This document shows, one piece after another, positions 15,326 through 24,095 of a DNA stretch of 42,883 nucleotides. The DNA is from Tardiphaga sp. (GTDB lineage: Bacteria > Pseudomonadota > Alphaproteobacteria > Rhizobiales > Xanthobacteraceae). The notes beneath the pieces were generated by a model. It worked only from the letters and a program-made list of their open reading frames with translations. It did no database searches and was not told the DNA's origin. The position numbers and the translations under genes are program-made. Location: assembly GCA_014377915.1 (NCBI GenBank), contig JACMOT010000249.1, positions 1-42,883 of the forward strand, written 5' to 3'. Position 1 is the stretch's first letter. Every line of letters starts with the position of its first letter.

Positions 15326-18289
15326 CTAGCGAAGGGCTGCCGCTGATCGCGTGTCGTGGGTGGGCGCGCTTCCGTTCCTTGTCACGATTTCGATTTCCCG
15401 GCTAAGCGCCGCGCCTACCGCGAGAAACTTGCCGACTTCGCCGCCCAACTCGGTTGTGGCATTCAGCAGGCGCCCTACCAGTTCCTCGGCCGCCGCGCGT
15501 CCTTGTCCGCTACCACTGGCATATCTACGGGCGACATCGGAGATCCGTCCCTCGATGTCGCTGAACCGGACTTCGACGGCTGACGAAAAACCGCTCATCA
15601 AAGACAGCGTCGTGACCAGTGATGGCACATTCAGGTTGATGTGGGCCGTCGACGCATCTAGCCGGGTTTGGGAATCGTGGTTCATCTGGGCATGCATTTC
15701 GGCGAGCACCTCGTGGCCGGCGGAGAGTTCGTCACGCAGGGTCGCCAGCGGCCCGGTGATCGACGACAAATCGATGGCTGGCGCAATGACTTCGATCTTG
15801 CCGGGAAGCGCGTCGGCGGCGCCGCGCAACGCGGTCGCATTGTCGGCGATTTCGCGCATCATCAGCTTCAGCCCGGTGAGCGCCGTGCTCATCGCGCTGC
15901 GGTCAAGGGCCAGCAGTGGCAACAATTGGCTGTCGATCGGCGCAGGGGTGGGCGGTGACTGGACCGCCTCCCGAGTCGTCGTCTCCATCGCGGCGAAGCG
16001 CACCGTCAAGTCATCGAGACGCATAGCGATCGGCGACAGGTCGATGGCCGGCGCGATCACCTCGATCCTGCCCGGCAGCGCCTCGGCGGCGCTGCGCAAC
16101 GCGGTCGCGTTGTCGGCGATTTCGCGCATCATCAGCTTCAGTCCGGTGAGCGCGGTATTGGTGGCGCTGCGATCGAGCGTCAGCATCGGTAACATCTGGT
16201 TGTCGATCACCGGACGCGCAGGCTGCGATTGGATCGCTTCCCGGGTGGTGTTTTCCATCGAGGCGAAACGCACCGTGAGATCGTCGAGGCGCGTTGCGAT
16301 CGGCGACAGGTCGATGGCCGGCGCGATCACCTCGATCCTGCCTGGCAGCGCCTCGGCGGCGCTGCGCAACGCGGTCGCGTTATCGGCGATCTCGCGCATC
16401 ATCAGCTTCAGGCCGGTGAGCGCGGTATTTGTCGCGCTGCGATCAAGCGTCAGCAATGGCAACATCTGGTTGTCGATCGCCGGGCGCGCAGGCTGCGACT
16501 GGATCGCTTCCCGGGTGGTGTTTTCCATCGAGGTGAAGCGCAACGCCAGATCATCGATGCTCGCCACGATAGGCGACAGGTCAATGACCGGCGCCGTCGC
16601 AGCCTCGGTGACGGGCTGCGCGGTGATCTGGCCGACCGTGTCGCGGAACTGGGCCGCGCTGCCCGAGATTTCACGCAGGGCGAGTCGGAATCCGACCAGG
16701 ATTCGTTGCATGGGCGCCTTGCTGGCCTCGAATTCAGCCAGCAGACCGAGGTTGGGCTCTGCTGGTCGGGTCGGAGAGGATTCCTGTGTCGCGGTTTCAA
16801 GTGAGGCCAAGCGGGTAACGACGTCATCCAGCCGCTCGACCAGCGGCGAAAGGTCAAGCTGCACCGGCACCGTTACCGTGTTTTCCGGGGCGGCAAATCC
16901 GTCAATGGTGGTGTGCAACCGGTCAGACTGCTGTCCGATATCGCGTACGGCCAGTTGGAAGGCGACCAGCAGTCGCTGTAGCGGCGCTCGCGCCGCATCG
17001 AATTCGGTGACCAGTTCCAGATCCGGATGCGAGGCGGCGGAGGGGCTGGCCGCGGCGGCCTCGATCGCGATCAACTTCGATTCGATGACCGCGAGTCCGG
17101 TCAAAAATGGCCGCAGATCGACCGGCTCTGACGAGATGGGGGCGCGTTCGATCAGCAGCATCAGGCGACCCTCCAGCCGCTCGATACCTTCGACCAAAGG
17201 ACTCATGTCGAGCGCCGGCGCGGGCGCGGTTGCGACGATCGGTGCGACCCGTGTCGACTGCTCGATGAGACGCGCCTCCAGGCGCATCACTGCCTGGGTG
17301 AGGCTGGCGACCTTGGCCGGTGTTTCGTCCGGCTCAACCCTGGCGTTATCCTGGCGGGCCATTCGCCCGTCCAATCCGTTTAACCGCGCTTCTATCGCGT
17401 CGCGACTTTCGGCAATCGGCGATTCCAGACGGGCCACGGCGCGCTGCGTGTCGGTCAGATGTTCGGCCAGTCGGGCAAGTACCGGCGCCGCGACGGCCTC
17501 GGCGAGGTCGCGCGCATCCGGCGCGGCTGGCAAACCGGCGATGGAACGGCCGATATGGTCGAGCTTGATCTGGATGGCGTCGAGCGCGGGGGAGGTTGGT
17601 GCCTCGCGCCATTCAATCTGCCGCGGCGGCGCGATCGCGCCAGCGGCTTTTCCGATCGACACGACAATGGTGTCCGCCGAGCGGCTGACACGTGATGCGG
17701 TGGCGACAAAATCGCGCGCGGTTTGGTCGGTCACGATCAAGGCGGCATCGAGGCTGGCGACGACCCGGTCGCTGGAGCGGGACACATTGCTCGCCGTGGT
17801 TTGCAGACCGGCGAGCATCTGGTCGAGACCCTGCGCGCCGCCGATCAGGCGATGGATCGTCTGTTCGGAGACCCGGGCAAATTCCTCGGCGCTTTGCAGG
17901 CTCATGGCGTAACGGCCGATATCGGCTTGGCCGACGACAATGTCGTTGGCCAGTCGGGCGATATCACCGATCGCGTCGCTATCGGCGATGGAGGGCGTGC
18001 GCTCGACCCGCCCATCACGGGCGGCGCGTAGCGCATCCGCGATCGCGGTCAGGCGGGAACTGATCCGGCGGTCGAGAAACACCGGCATCGCCAGCGCGTT
18101 GAACGCGAACAGCGTCACCGCCGTCGCGGCGAGGGTGGGCGTGCTCGGTGCCAGTAGCACCGCGGTCAGCGCCACCACACCAGCCGAGGCCGCTGGCACC
18201 GCGGCCATCGTGATGAAGGCGAATCTGAGCGAGGAGGTGCGCGAACGGTCAGGTTTGGAAGTGGCTTTTTCAATGACGATGCGATTCAT
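15326..18289 (-). CDS. Large membrane/coiled-coil repeat protein ending the gvp operon
   Basis: A 987-residue protein of no recognised family. Two adjacent hydrophobic segments lie near residues 25-50 and 53-72, followed by a HAMP-like linker (DRRISSRLTAIADALRAARDG). A long helical region then contains five tandem units of about 90 residues (listed separately) and a chemoreceptor-like C-terminal helix pair (FSSAVEVRFSDIEGRISDVA). It lacks the conserved methyl-accepting signalling tip. The stop of gvpK overlaps its ATG by 4 bp (18286-18289), so it is the last gene of the 13-gene operon. It may tether vesicles or assembly factors to the membrane, or sense; this is conjecture. Confidence 0.85.
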   Translation of the reverse strand: MNRIVIEKATSKPDRSRTSSLRFAFITMAAVPAASAGVVALTAVLLAPSTPTLAATAVTLFAFNALAMPVFLDRRISSRLTAIADALRAARDGRVERTPSIADSDAIGDIARLANDIVVGQADIGRYAMSLQSAEEFARVSEQTIHRLIGGAQGLDQMLAGLQTTASNVSRSSDRVVASLDAALIVTDQTARDFVATASRVSRSADTIVVSIGKAAGAIAPPRQIEWREAPTSPALDAIQIKLDHIGRSIAGLPAAPDARDLAEAVAAPVLARLAEHLTDTQRAVARLESPIAESRDAIEARLNGLDGRMARQDNARVEPDETPAKVASLTQAVMRLEARLIEQSTRVAPIVATAPAPALDMSPLVEGIERLEGRLMLLIERAPISSEPVDLRPFLTGLAVIESKLIAIEAAAASPSAASHPDLELVTEFDAARAPLQRLLVAFQLAVRDIGQQSDRLHTTIDGFAAPENTVTVPVQLDLSPLVERLDDVVTRLASLETATQESSPTRPAEPNLGLLAEFEASKAPMQRILVGFRLALREISGSAAQFRDTVGQITAQPVTEAATAPVIDLSPIVASIDDLALRFTSMENTTREAIQSQPARPAIDNQMLPLLTLDRSATNTALTGLKLMMREIADNATALRSAAEALPGRIEVIAPAIDLSPIATRLDDLTVRFASMENTTREAIQSQPARPVIDNQMLPMLTLDRSATNTALTGLKLMMREIADNATALRSAAEALPGRIEVIAPAIDLSPIAMRLDDLTVRFAAMETTTREAVQSPPTPAPIDSQLLPLLALDRSAMSTALTGLKLMMREIADNATALRGAADALPGKIEVIAPAIDLSSITGPLATLRDELSAGHEVLAEMHAQMNHDSQTRLDASTAHINLNVPSLVTTLSLMSGFSSAVEVRFSDIEGRISDVARRYASGSGQGRAAAEELVGRLLNATTELGGEVGKFLAVGAALSREIEIVTRNGSAPTHDTRSAAALR
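15741..17020 (-). repeat. Five tandem units of about 90 codons inside the repeat protein
   Basis: The motif CCTCGGCGGCGCTGCGCAAC starts at 16081 and 16351, and a near copy at 15811, giving an exact 270 bp period. Three units share TALTGLKLMMREIADNATAL and IEVIAPAIDLSPI. Two further units to the right (starting near 16744 and 17020) keep only the frame of the repeat, such as APMQRILVGFRLALREI and VIDLSPIV. Divergence rises toward the N-terminus, which suggests recent amplification of the C-terminal three. Confidence 0.9.
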
Positions 18290-18660
18290 ATCAATTTCCC
18301 CAACGGCCCCAGGTCCAGGTTGAGGTCTTTCTCCTGTAGCCCGAACTGGGCAGCGACAATTCGAATGGCCTCGGCGGATTTCATGAGGGCGGTGCCAACC
18401 CGCTCTTCCTCGGCCTCGGTCAATCGTCCGGCTTCCATTCTGCGGATGGCCTGTAACTCCAGTAGCCGACGCAGAAATTCCACCAGCGCGAGAACGATGC
18501 GGGCGATATCCTGACCTGCTTTCTCCGGGTCGACGTCGACGGCGATCTTCGGCAGCATCTGCGCGGCGATTGATTCAAAAGCCTCGGTCAGCGTCTCGTT
18601 GCCAAGCGCGTCGCGTTTAACGGCTTCAACGGGCGGTGAGATATCAGCATGGGCATTCAT
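18286..18660 (-). CDS. gvpK: Gas vesicle protein GvpK
   Basis: A 124-residue soluble accessory protein needed for vesicle formation in other species. The family core is clear: IAVDVDPEKAGQDIARIVLALVEFLRRLLELQAIRRMEAGRLTEAEEERVGTALM is the conserved GvpK block (about residues 39-93). The preceding 38 residues are variable. It overlaps both neighbours by 4 bp, so it is translated as part of the chain of coupled gvp genes. Confidence 0.93.
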   Translation of the reverse strand: MNAHADISPPVEAVKRDALGNETLTEAFESIAAQMLPKIAVDVDPEKAGQDIARIVLALVEFLRRLLELQAIRRMEAGRLTEAEEERVGTALMKSAEAIRIVAAQFGLQEKDLNLDLGPLGKLI

Positions 18661-19172
18661 GCGATCGCCTCGCTCGACGGCCCCGAGGTGGAAACCGTCA
18701 ATGCAGGCAGATCAGGCCCCACCGCGGCCAGCTGCGCGACGCGCTGTCCCTGCCGGATCCGCACCACGATCCGCAGTTCTCCGCCGAGATCGCGGCTTTC
18801 GGCCGGATCGAGCCGCCCGCCATGATCTTCCGCGAGCCATTTCAGTTGCGCGACCATGGTGGCGTCGGAAATATTGTTGGCGCGGCGACGGGCGAGAAAA
18901 TCGCGACCTGACAGCTTGGCGTCAGGGGCAGGAAACGCCGGCGCGATCAGAATGACCAGGATTTCGTCCGGAGCGCTGACGCCGCGCTTCCACATGTCGG
19001 CCTTGTCGATCGACGCCAGAAACACTTTCAGTCCGACCGACAGCAGATCGACTCCGGCGACCGAAACCTCGAGGTCGCCCTGAACCACCACGCCGTGCTC
19101 AAGCAGACGATCGATCACGCCCAGCAACCCACCTTCGGTATGAACCGGAATCGCTGCGATGATGTCGCTCAT
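18657..19172 (-). CDS. GvpA-family protein with long C-terminal extension (GvpJ/GvpS-like)
   Basis: A 171-residue protein. Residues about 12-62 form a GvpA-type domain: GGLLGVIDRLLEHGVVVQGDLEVSVAGVDLLSVGLKVFLASIDKADMW. An extra domain of about 100 residues follows (SGRDFLARRRANNISDATM, then a beta-rich stretch ELRIVVRIRQGQRVAQLAAV), absent from GvpA. Minor shell-related proteins GvpJ, GvpM and GvpS have such an architecture and are thought to help start vesicle growth. ATG 19172 has GGAGACGA before it; an upstream in-frame start at 19274 would add residues unlike the family. It overlaps both neighbours by 4 bp. Confidence 0.85.
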   Translation of the reverse strand: MSDIIAAIPVHTEGGLLGVIDRLLEHGVVVQGDLEVSVAGVDLLSVGLKVFLASIDKADMWKRGVSAPDEILVILIAPAFPAPDAKLSGRDFLARRRANNISDATMVAQLKWLAEDHGGRLDPAESRDLGGELRIVVRIRQGQRVAQLAAVGPDLPALTVSTSGPSSEAIA

Positions 19173-19924
19173 GAGGTCGTCTCCAGTTCGCCTGCGAGGC
19201 TGTAGGACGGCCACGGCCCGCGCACGGCGGACACCAGATTGGCGTCGGCCAGCAGGGCGGGCAACGTGCTGCAACGCCGTAGGAATTCGGTCGTGTTGTC
19301 GCGGTCAACCAGATAGGTCGTGTCAAACCGTCGCTGCTGGCCGCCCTGCTCCGCGTGGGGCAGCGGTCGCGCCTGTTGAGAACGCGTGCCCTCACGCAAC
19401 AAGGCATCGACCGCCGCCATCGCGGCTTCGATACGCAGCGGACGCAAATGTACCTGGGATGCCACCGCCGATCGGCCGCGCAAATAGCTGCGGCCGTCGC
19501 TCGGTTTTGGTGCGGCAACGGGTCGGGGAGCGCCATCATTCAGGATCACCGAAAATTCGACGGCACCGGCAATCTTGCGCAGCGTCTCGCGAAACCGATC
19601 GCCGTCCTTGCGGATCAATTCCTGCGCGGTCTGTTCGCCGGAAATCACACCGCCGAGGCGGATCGGAACAACGTCAACCGATGTGCAGATTTCCGCGAGA
19701 ATCTGGTGGTGCGCCAGGGCCACCTTGGCGACGCGGTTTTGATCGGCAAACAGGGCGGTGAGATCGATGTCGCCGGGGACCCGCGAAGCGATCAAGGCCA
19801 GATCGTCCTTGACGTGCACCTGCACCGAACCCAGACCAAACACATCGTCGAGGTCGCTGATCAGCGGAACCGTCGCCGCCGCGACGACCCCGTGAATCAA
19901 TGCGGAAAGCGAGTTCACGGTCAT
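19169..19924 (-). CDS. gvpL: Gas vesicle protein GvpL/GvpF family
   Basis: A 251-residue accessory protein. It bears the family signs NRVAKVALAHHQILAEICTS, then VDVVPIRLGGVISGEQ, the middle motif FDTTYLVDRDNTTEFLRRC and the terminal GPWPSYSLAGEL. GvpF/L proteins bind GvpA and assist nucleation or delivery of shell subunits. The linker near residues 130-195 is Arg/Pro-rich and long. This is one of three GvpF/L-type genes in the operon, beside the J-domain fusion and gvpF. It overlaps both neighbours by 4 bp. Confidence 0.88.
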   Translation of the reverse strand: MTVNSLSALIHGVVAAATVPLISDLDDVFGLGSVQVHVKDDLALIASRVPGDIDLTALFADQNRVAKVALAHHQILAEICTSVDVVPIRLGGVISGEQTAQELIRKDGDRFRETLRKIAGAVEFSVILNDGAPRPVAAPKPSDGRSYLRGRSAVASQVHLRPLRIEAAMAAVDALLREGTRSQQARPLPHAEQGGQQRRFDTTYLVDRDNTTEFLRRCSTLPALLADANLVSAVRGPWPSYSLAGELETTS

Positions 19925-20922
19925 GCCGCCCGCCGTCCCTTGTCGGCCTGTCCGAGGATATCCACGAACAGGGCGGGCTGATGCCCGGTCCGTTCCATCT
20001 GATCCGCAAAGCGGCGCAGTAGCCGATAGGCGGCCGACGCGTCGGCGAACTCGTTGGAAGCCGCTGCGGCGTCGGCGACGTCAGGGTGATTGGCGCGGGC
20101 GTAACCGCGCCAGGCGGTGCGCACGCTTTCGGTGGTGAGGCGATAGCCGACGCTCAGCAGCCGGCGGGCCGCGTCGATGCGATCCGGGTCGATGCGATCC
20201 AGCGAGACCGCGGCGAACGAGACCGCGGGAAGCGGGCCGATGCAGCGCAGCCGACTGTTGCCGGGAAGCAGCGCATCAAGTTCGAGCAATGCCGCGTCGA
20301 GCCTGGCTTCGGAGCTGTCGTCGAGCAGCACCACGAGATTGGCTACGCAATCCTCGCCGTCCTGGGGCATCGCCAGGATGTCGCGACCGATGGGCGACAG
20401 CCGGGCGAGAATTTCCTGTGACAGGCGTTCGCGTTCGCCCATCATGATGGCTTGCAGCGCCTTTCCGGCGGCGAGGCGCCCCAATGGTTTGGCGGCGGCG
20501 ACCGCCGCGACGACGTCCGGCCGGTTTTTGGTCGCGCTCACCATTTCCGGACCATCCCACGTGGCGATGATCTGGAATTGCCGCGTGGTGCCGAATTCGT
20601 CGAGCGCGCTGCGCAGCGCCGAGGCATCGGCGCAGATCAGTTCAAGCGCCTCGGATGAATCGTCGAGCAGGGTGCCCGGACAGGCCGGCAGCACTGGTTC
20701 CACGGCGGCGATCGCCTCGAGAACGCGTTGCAATTCAAGCAGGTTCTGCAAGATCCGCCGGCGCGGAAACAGGGTGAAGCGCGGCTTTGGCATGTTGGCC
20801 AGAATGGCGGTCAGACCGAGCGACGTCACGAAGCTGAGCCGGATGCCGCCGATCACGCCGCGGCTGGACTCGATCGTCGCGGCGACATCGGGCCGGGTGA
20901 TGGCGATCAATTGTTGGCTCAT
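19921..20922 (-). CDS. GvpF/L-like protein fused to a C-terminal J-domain
   Basis: A 333-residue protein. The first 250 residues have the GvpF/L frame, ending in NSRLRCIGPLPAVSFAAVSL, which matches that family's GPxPxxSF motif. Residues about 255-315 read as a DnaJ domain: AARRLLSVGYRLTTESVRTAWRGY, the invariant HPD in ARANHPDVADA, and FADASAAYRLLRRFAD. J-domains stimulate Hsp70 ATPases, so the protein may bring DnaK to GvpA or other clients. Its start overlaps the CDC48-like gene's stop by 4 bp (20919-20922). The J-domain call rests on the HPD signature and helix pattern. Confidence 0.8.
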   Translation of the reverse strand: MSQQLIAITRPDVAATIESSRGVIGGIRLSFVTSLGLTAILANMPKPRFTLFPRRRILQNLLELQRVLEAIAAVEPVLPACPGTLLDDSSEALELICADASALRSALDEFGTTRQFQIIATWDGPEMVSATKNRPDVVAAVAAAKPLGRLAAGKALQAIMMGERERLSQEILARLSPIGRDILAMPQDGEDCVANLVVLLDDSSEARLDAALLELDALLPGNSRLRCIGPLPAVSFAAVSLDRIDPDRIDAARRLLSVGYRLTTESVRTAWRGYARANHPDVADAAAASNEFADASAAYRLLRRFADQMERTGHQPALFVDILGQADKGRRAA

Positions 20923-23030
20923 GACGTCGTGTCCTTGCTACCAGCGCCACGCAGGGCGCGACTGGCCGCCACGAGCTGCAGCGCATTATCGATATCGGCC
21001 TGCCGCAGCGTCGGCGTGAGCTCGAAGCCGTCGGCCAGCAGCCGGCGCAGCGCCGAGCGGCCGGCTTCCTGCATCACGGCCTCCAGATCGGCGCCGACAA
21101 AGCCAATCGCGAGATCGGCGACCGCGTCGAGGTCGATCGCCGGATCGAGCGTCATGCGACGGGCATGGATGGCCAGAATGGTCCGGCGCGTCGCGCGGTC
21201 GGGGGCATCGACCTGCACCAGACGGTCGAACCGGCCGGGACGCAGCAGCGCCGGGTCGATCCGGTCCGGGCGGTTGGTCGCGCCGAGCAGAAACACCGCC
21301 TTCAATTCCTCGATGCCGTCGATCTCGGTGAGCAACTGCGCCACCACCCGATCGGACACCGCGCCATCGCCTTCGCCGCGGATCGGTGCCAGCGCGTCGA
21401 TCTCGTCGAAGAACAGAATGGTCGGCGCCAGCGAACGCGCCTTGGCAAAAATGTGCCGGACTGCCTTCTCGCTCTCGCCAACGAAGCGGTCGAGCAGTTC
21501 TGGACCGGACACCGCGAGGAAATTCACCTGCGCCTCATTGGCAAGCGCGCGGGCGATCAACGTCTTGCCGGTGCCGGGCGGCCCCGCCAGCAGCACGCCC
21601 TTGGCCGGCCGGATTCCCGAACTGGCGAACAGGTCGGCATGTACGAGCGGCCAAACCACAGCCTCGATCAAGGACTGCTTCAACTCCTCGGCGCCGCCGA
21701 CATCGGCGAAGCTGACTTCGGGAATATCAACCACGGCGTCGCGAATTGCCGACGGCGCGACTTCGCTGAGCGCCTTGTCGAAGTCGTCGACTGTGACCGA
21801 CAGGGCGGCGGCGTCGGCCGCGGCACCACCGGCGCGGCGTAGCGCCGCCATGCCGGCCTCGCGCACCAGCGCGCCCAGATCGGCGCCGACAAATCCATGC
21901 GTGATCGCGGCGAACCCGTCGAGGTCGACGTCGTCGGCCAGCGGCACGCCGCGGGTATGCACCGCCAGGATCTCGCGTCGGCCGTGGCGATCCGGCGCGC
22001 CGATTGCGATCTCGCGATCGAACCGGCCGGGACGCCGTAGCGCCGGGTCGAGGCTGTCGGGCATATTGGTGGCCGCCATCACGACGATGCGTCCGCGGCC
22101 TTCCATTCCGTCCATCAGGGTCAGTAATTGCGCCACCACGCGCCGTTCGAGCTGCCGATCGCCGGACATCTGGTCGCGGCGCGGCGCGATCGCGTCGATT
22201 TCGTCGATAAAGATCACGGCTGGCGGCCGGCTGCTCGCCTTCTGGAAGATGGCGCGAAGCTCGGCTTCGCTGTCGCCGTAGTTCTTGGAAATGATTTCCG
22301 GGCCATTGACGGCGATGAAGGTGGCGCCGCACTGGTCGGCGACCGCTCGCGCAATCAACGTCTTGCCGGTGCCTGGCGGGCCGGTCAGCAGAACGCCTTT
22401 AGGCGGATCGATGCCCAGCCGTTCGAACAAATCGGGCCGCAGGATCGGCAGTTCGACCACTTCCCGCAACCGTTCGATCTCGCGGGTCAGGCCGCCGATG
22501 TCGCTGAACGCGGTACCGCGGCGGATACCTTCGCTCAGCGTGAAACGGGTTTCGGCGGCAACCGTCACGGCGCCCGCCGGGGCGGTTGCGACGACAGTGC
22601 AACGCAGGATGCGTCCGCCGACCAGGGGAAAGCTGAGGTGATCGCCCTGGCCGATCACGCGGTCGGTCAGCAACTGGGCGATCCGTCGCTGCAGCACGAT
22701 GTTGGGGCGCGCCGCGCCGGTCTCGAGCGCCAGTTCAACGCTCTCCGCCGGTCTGGCCGACGCCGCCGAGAGTCTTACGCTGTCGCCAAGGCTGGCGCCG
22801 GTATTCGCCGCCACCGCGGTATCGGCCAGGACCAGCCCGCGGCCCCGCATCTCGGCATGCGCGGGCAGCACCCGCGCATAGGTGGTTCGGACCTTGGTAA
22901 CGGCAACGACATCGCCCACCGAGAGCCCAAGTGCCGCGAGGTCGGCGGGATCAAGCCGCACCAGTCCGCGACCGGCGTCCTGCGCCGGTGCGTCGGTCAA
23001 TGTCCGGTTCAGTTCGATGCGCGCATCCAT
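20919..23030 (-). CDS. CDC48/VAT-type double AAA+ ATPase of the gvp operon
   Basis: A 703-residue protein built like CDC48/p97. It has an N-domain (about 1-170, LVRLDPADLAALGLSVGDVVAV), a D1 ring domain with Walker A GPPGTGKT (about 216-223), Walker B FIDEIDA and arginine-finger RRPGRFDRE, and a D2 domain with Walker A GPPGTGKT (about 483-490), FFDEIDA and LLRPGRFDRL. Such enzymes pull proteins apart using ATP. They are frequent in archaea and eukaryotes and rare in bacteria, but have been noted in some gas vesicle clusters. It sits between gvpG and the J-domain gene; a chaperone or disassembly role for vesicles is inferred. Confidence 0.92.
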   Translation of the reverse strand: MDARIELNRTLTDAPAQDAGRGLVRLDPADLAALGLSVGDVVAVTKVRTTYARVLPAHAEMRGRGLVLADTAVAANTGASLGDSVRLSAASARPAESVELALETGAARPNIVLQRRIAQLLTDRVIGQGDHLSFPLVGGRILRCTVVATAPAGAVTVAAETRFTLSEGIRRGTAFSDIGGLTREIERLREVVELPILRPDLFERLGIDPPKGVLLTGPPGTGKTLIARAVADQCGATFIAVNGPEIISKNYGDSEAELRAIFQKASSRPPAVIFIDEIDAIAPRRDQMSGDRQLERRVVAQLLTLMDGMEGRGRIVVMAATNMPDSLDPALRRPGRFDREIAIGAPDRHGRREILAVHTRGVPLADDVDLDGFAAITHGFVGADLGALVREAGMAALRRAGGAAADAAALSVTVDDFDKALSEVAPSAIRDAVVDIPEVSFADVGGAEELKQSLIEAVVWPLVHADLFASSGIRPAKGVLLAGPPGTGKTLIARALANEAQVNFLAVSGPELLDRFVGESEKAVRHIFAKARSLAPTILFFDEIDALAPIRGEGDGAVSDRVVAQLLTEIDGIEELKAVFLLGATNRPDRIDPALLRPGRFDRLVQVDAPDRATRRTILAIHARRMTLDPAIDLDAVADLAIGFVGADLEAVMQEAGRSALRRLLADGFELTPTLRQADIDNALQLVAASRALRGAGSKDTTS

Positions 23031-23031
23031 C

Positions 23032-23280
23032 TCAGGGCCCTACCGCCCGGAGGCGACGATTGGCTTCGCGAAGCCGGTTGATCAACATCAGTTCGAGCTC
23101 CTCGAATTCGACCTCGGTGAGTTCCTCGGAGACCAGCCGCTCTTCCAGCGCCTCGAGCTGACGCTTGATCGCTTCGGTATCATAAAGCTGCTGTTCGGCA
23201 GCTTCCGTGATCTTGTTGCCGATCCAGCCGACCGCATCGATTGGCAGGCTGATAGGCAGCGTGAGGAGCTTGAACAGCAT
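23032..23280 (-). CDS. gvpG: Gas vesicle protein GvpG
   Basis: An 82-residue accessory protein. It begins MLFKLLTLPISLPIDAVGWI, the family's hydrophobic N-terminus, then a charged helix ALEERLVSEELTEVEFEELE that would form a coiled coil. Size and pattern match GvpG, an essential accessory protein whose exact role is not settled. Its ATG overlaps the gvpF stop by one base, and only one base separates its stop from the CDC48-like start. Confidence 0.92.
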   Translation of the reverse strand: MLFKLLTLPISLPIDAVGWIGNKITEAAEQQLYDTEAIKRQLEALEERLVSEELTEVEFEELELMLINRLREANRRLRAVGP

Positions 23281-24095
23281 CAGGCGGATTCCCGCAGCCG
23301 CACGGACTCGCCCGCGCTCCAGTCAAGACTAACGGCGACGAAATTATAGGCCGGCACCGGCGAAATCACCTTCAGGATCAGCCGGTGCGGCTGCACCGAT
23401 TCGTAGCGCGTGATGGCTTCGAACAAGGCCGGCTCGAGATTGCCCTCAACCAGCACGGCGGTGTGGAAATAGGTCATGTCGTCGGTCTGGTTGAGCTGCT
23501 TCTGCCGCACGACGAAAGGATCGAGGAAGCGCTGCAGCTTCTCGGCTTCGGCGATCCGCTTCTCGGAAATGGCGGCCTCGACCTTGCGGCCGAGATCGAT
23601 GCGGTCGTAGTAACCCTCGCCTTTCGACAGCCGCTTCAGGCGATTGCCGACCCGGCCGAGCTCGGGATGAGCCGCGACGATCTCCGTCCAGATGATATCT
23701 TCGTTCCAGCGGGCCTTGATGCCGACTTCGACCCGGCCGCTGAGATCGTCGAGCAGCATTTCGAGATCTTTCTCCCGTGGCGCGATCACGCGCTTCAGGC
23801 CGGCGACGTCATCGACCATGACGCCGAACCGCATCGGCAGCATCGGTCCGTCGGGCAGGGCGGCTTCGAGCACGCGGGTATGCGCCAGGGCATTGCGCCG
23901 TACCGGCATGATTTCGTCGCCTGTGTAGTTGCTGACCAGCGCTGCCAGGCCTCCAATCGGCTCCACCCAGACGGCGCCGAGCGGGTCGGCGACGGCGGGC
24001 GCTGTGATCGGGGTGCGCGGTGCGTTGCGCACGATGGCGTAGACATAGAGTCGTGACTGGGCCGCCGGATCATTTGCTGCAGCGTTGGAGTTCAC
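23280..24095 (-). CDS. gvpF: Gas vesicle protein GvpF
   Basis: A 271-residue GvpF/L family protein. It starts with RLYVYAIVRNAPRTP, typical of GvpF, and has GGLAALVSNYTGDEI, the central LPMRFGVMVDD, the coiled-coil YYDRIDLGRKVEAAISEK, and the C-terminal ISPVPAYNFVAVSLDW. In cyanobacteria GvpF is found in or near the shell and may help nucleation. The start is GTG with AAGGATC upstream. It overlaps gvpH by 4 bp (24092-24095) and gvpG by one base. Confidence 0.93.
   Translation of the reverse strand: MNSNAAANDPAAQSRLYVYAIVRNAPRTPITAPAVADPLGAVWVEPIGGLAALVSNYTGDEIMPVRRNALAHTRVLEAALPDGPMLPMRFGVMVDDVAGLKRVIAPREKDLEMLLDDLSGRVEVGIKARWNEDIIWTEIVAAHPELGRVGNRLKRLSKGEGYYDRIDLGRKVEAAISEKRIAEAEKLQRFLDPFVVRQKQLNQTDDMTYFHTAVLVEGNLEPALFEAITRYESVQPHRLILKVISPVPAYNFVAVSLDWSAGESVRLRESA

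Noticed and set aside
15351..17912. 853-codon plus-strand open frame opposite the repeat protein
   Set aside because: Ser/Arg-rich mirror of the minus-strand repeats; the minus frame has membrane segments, HAMP-like linker and coupling to gvpK.
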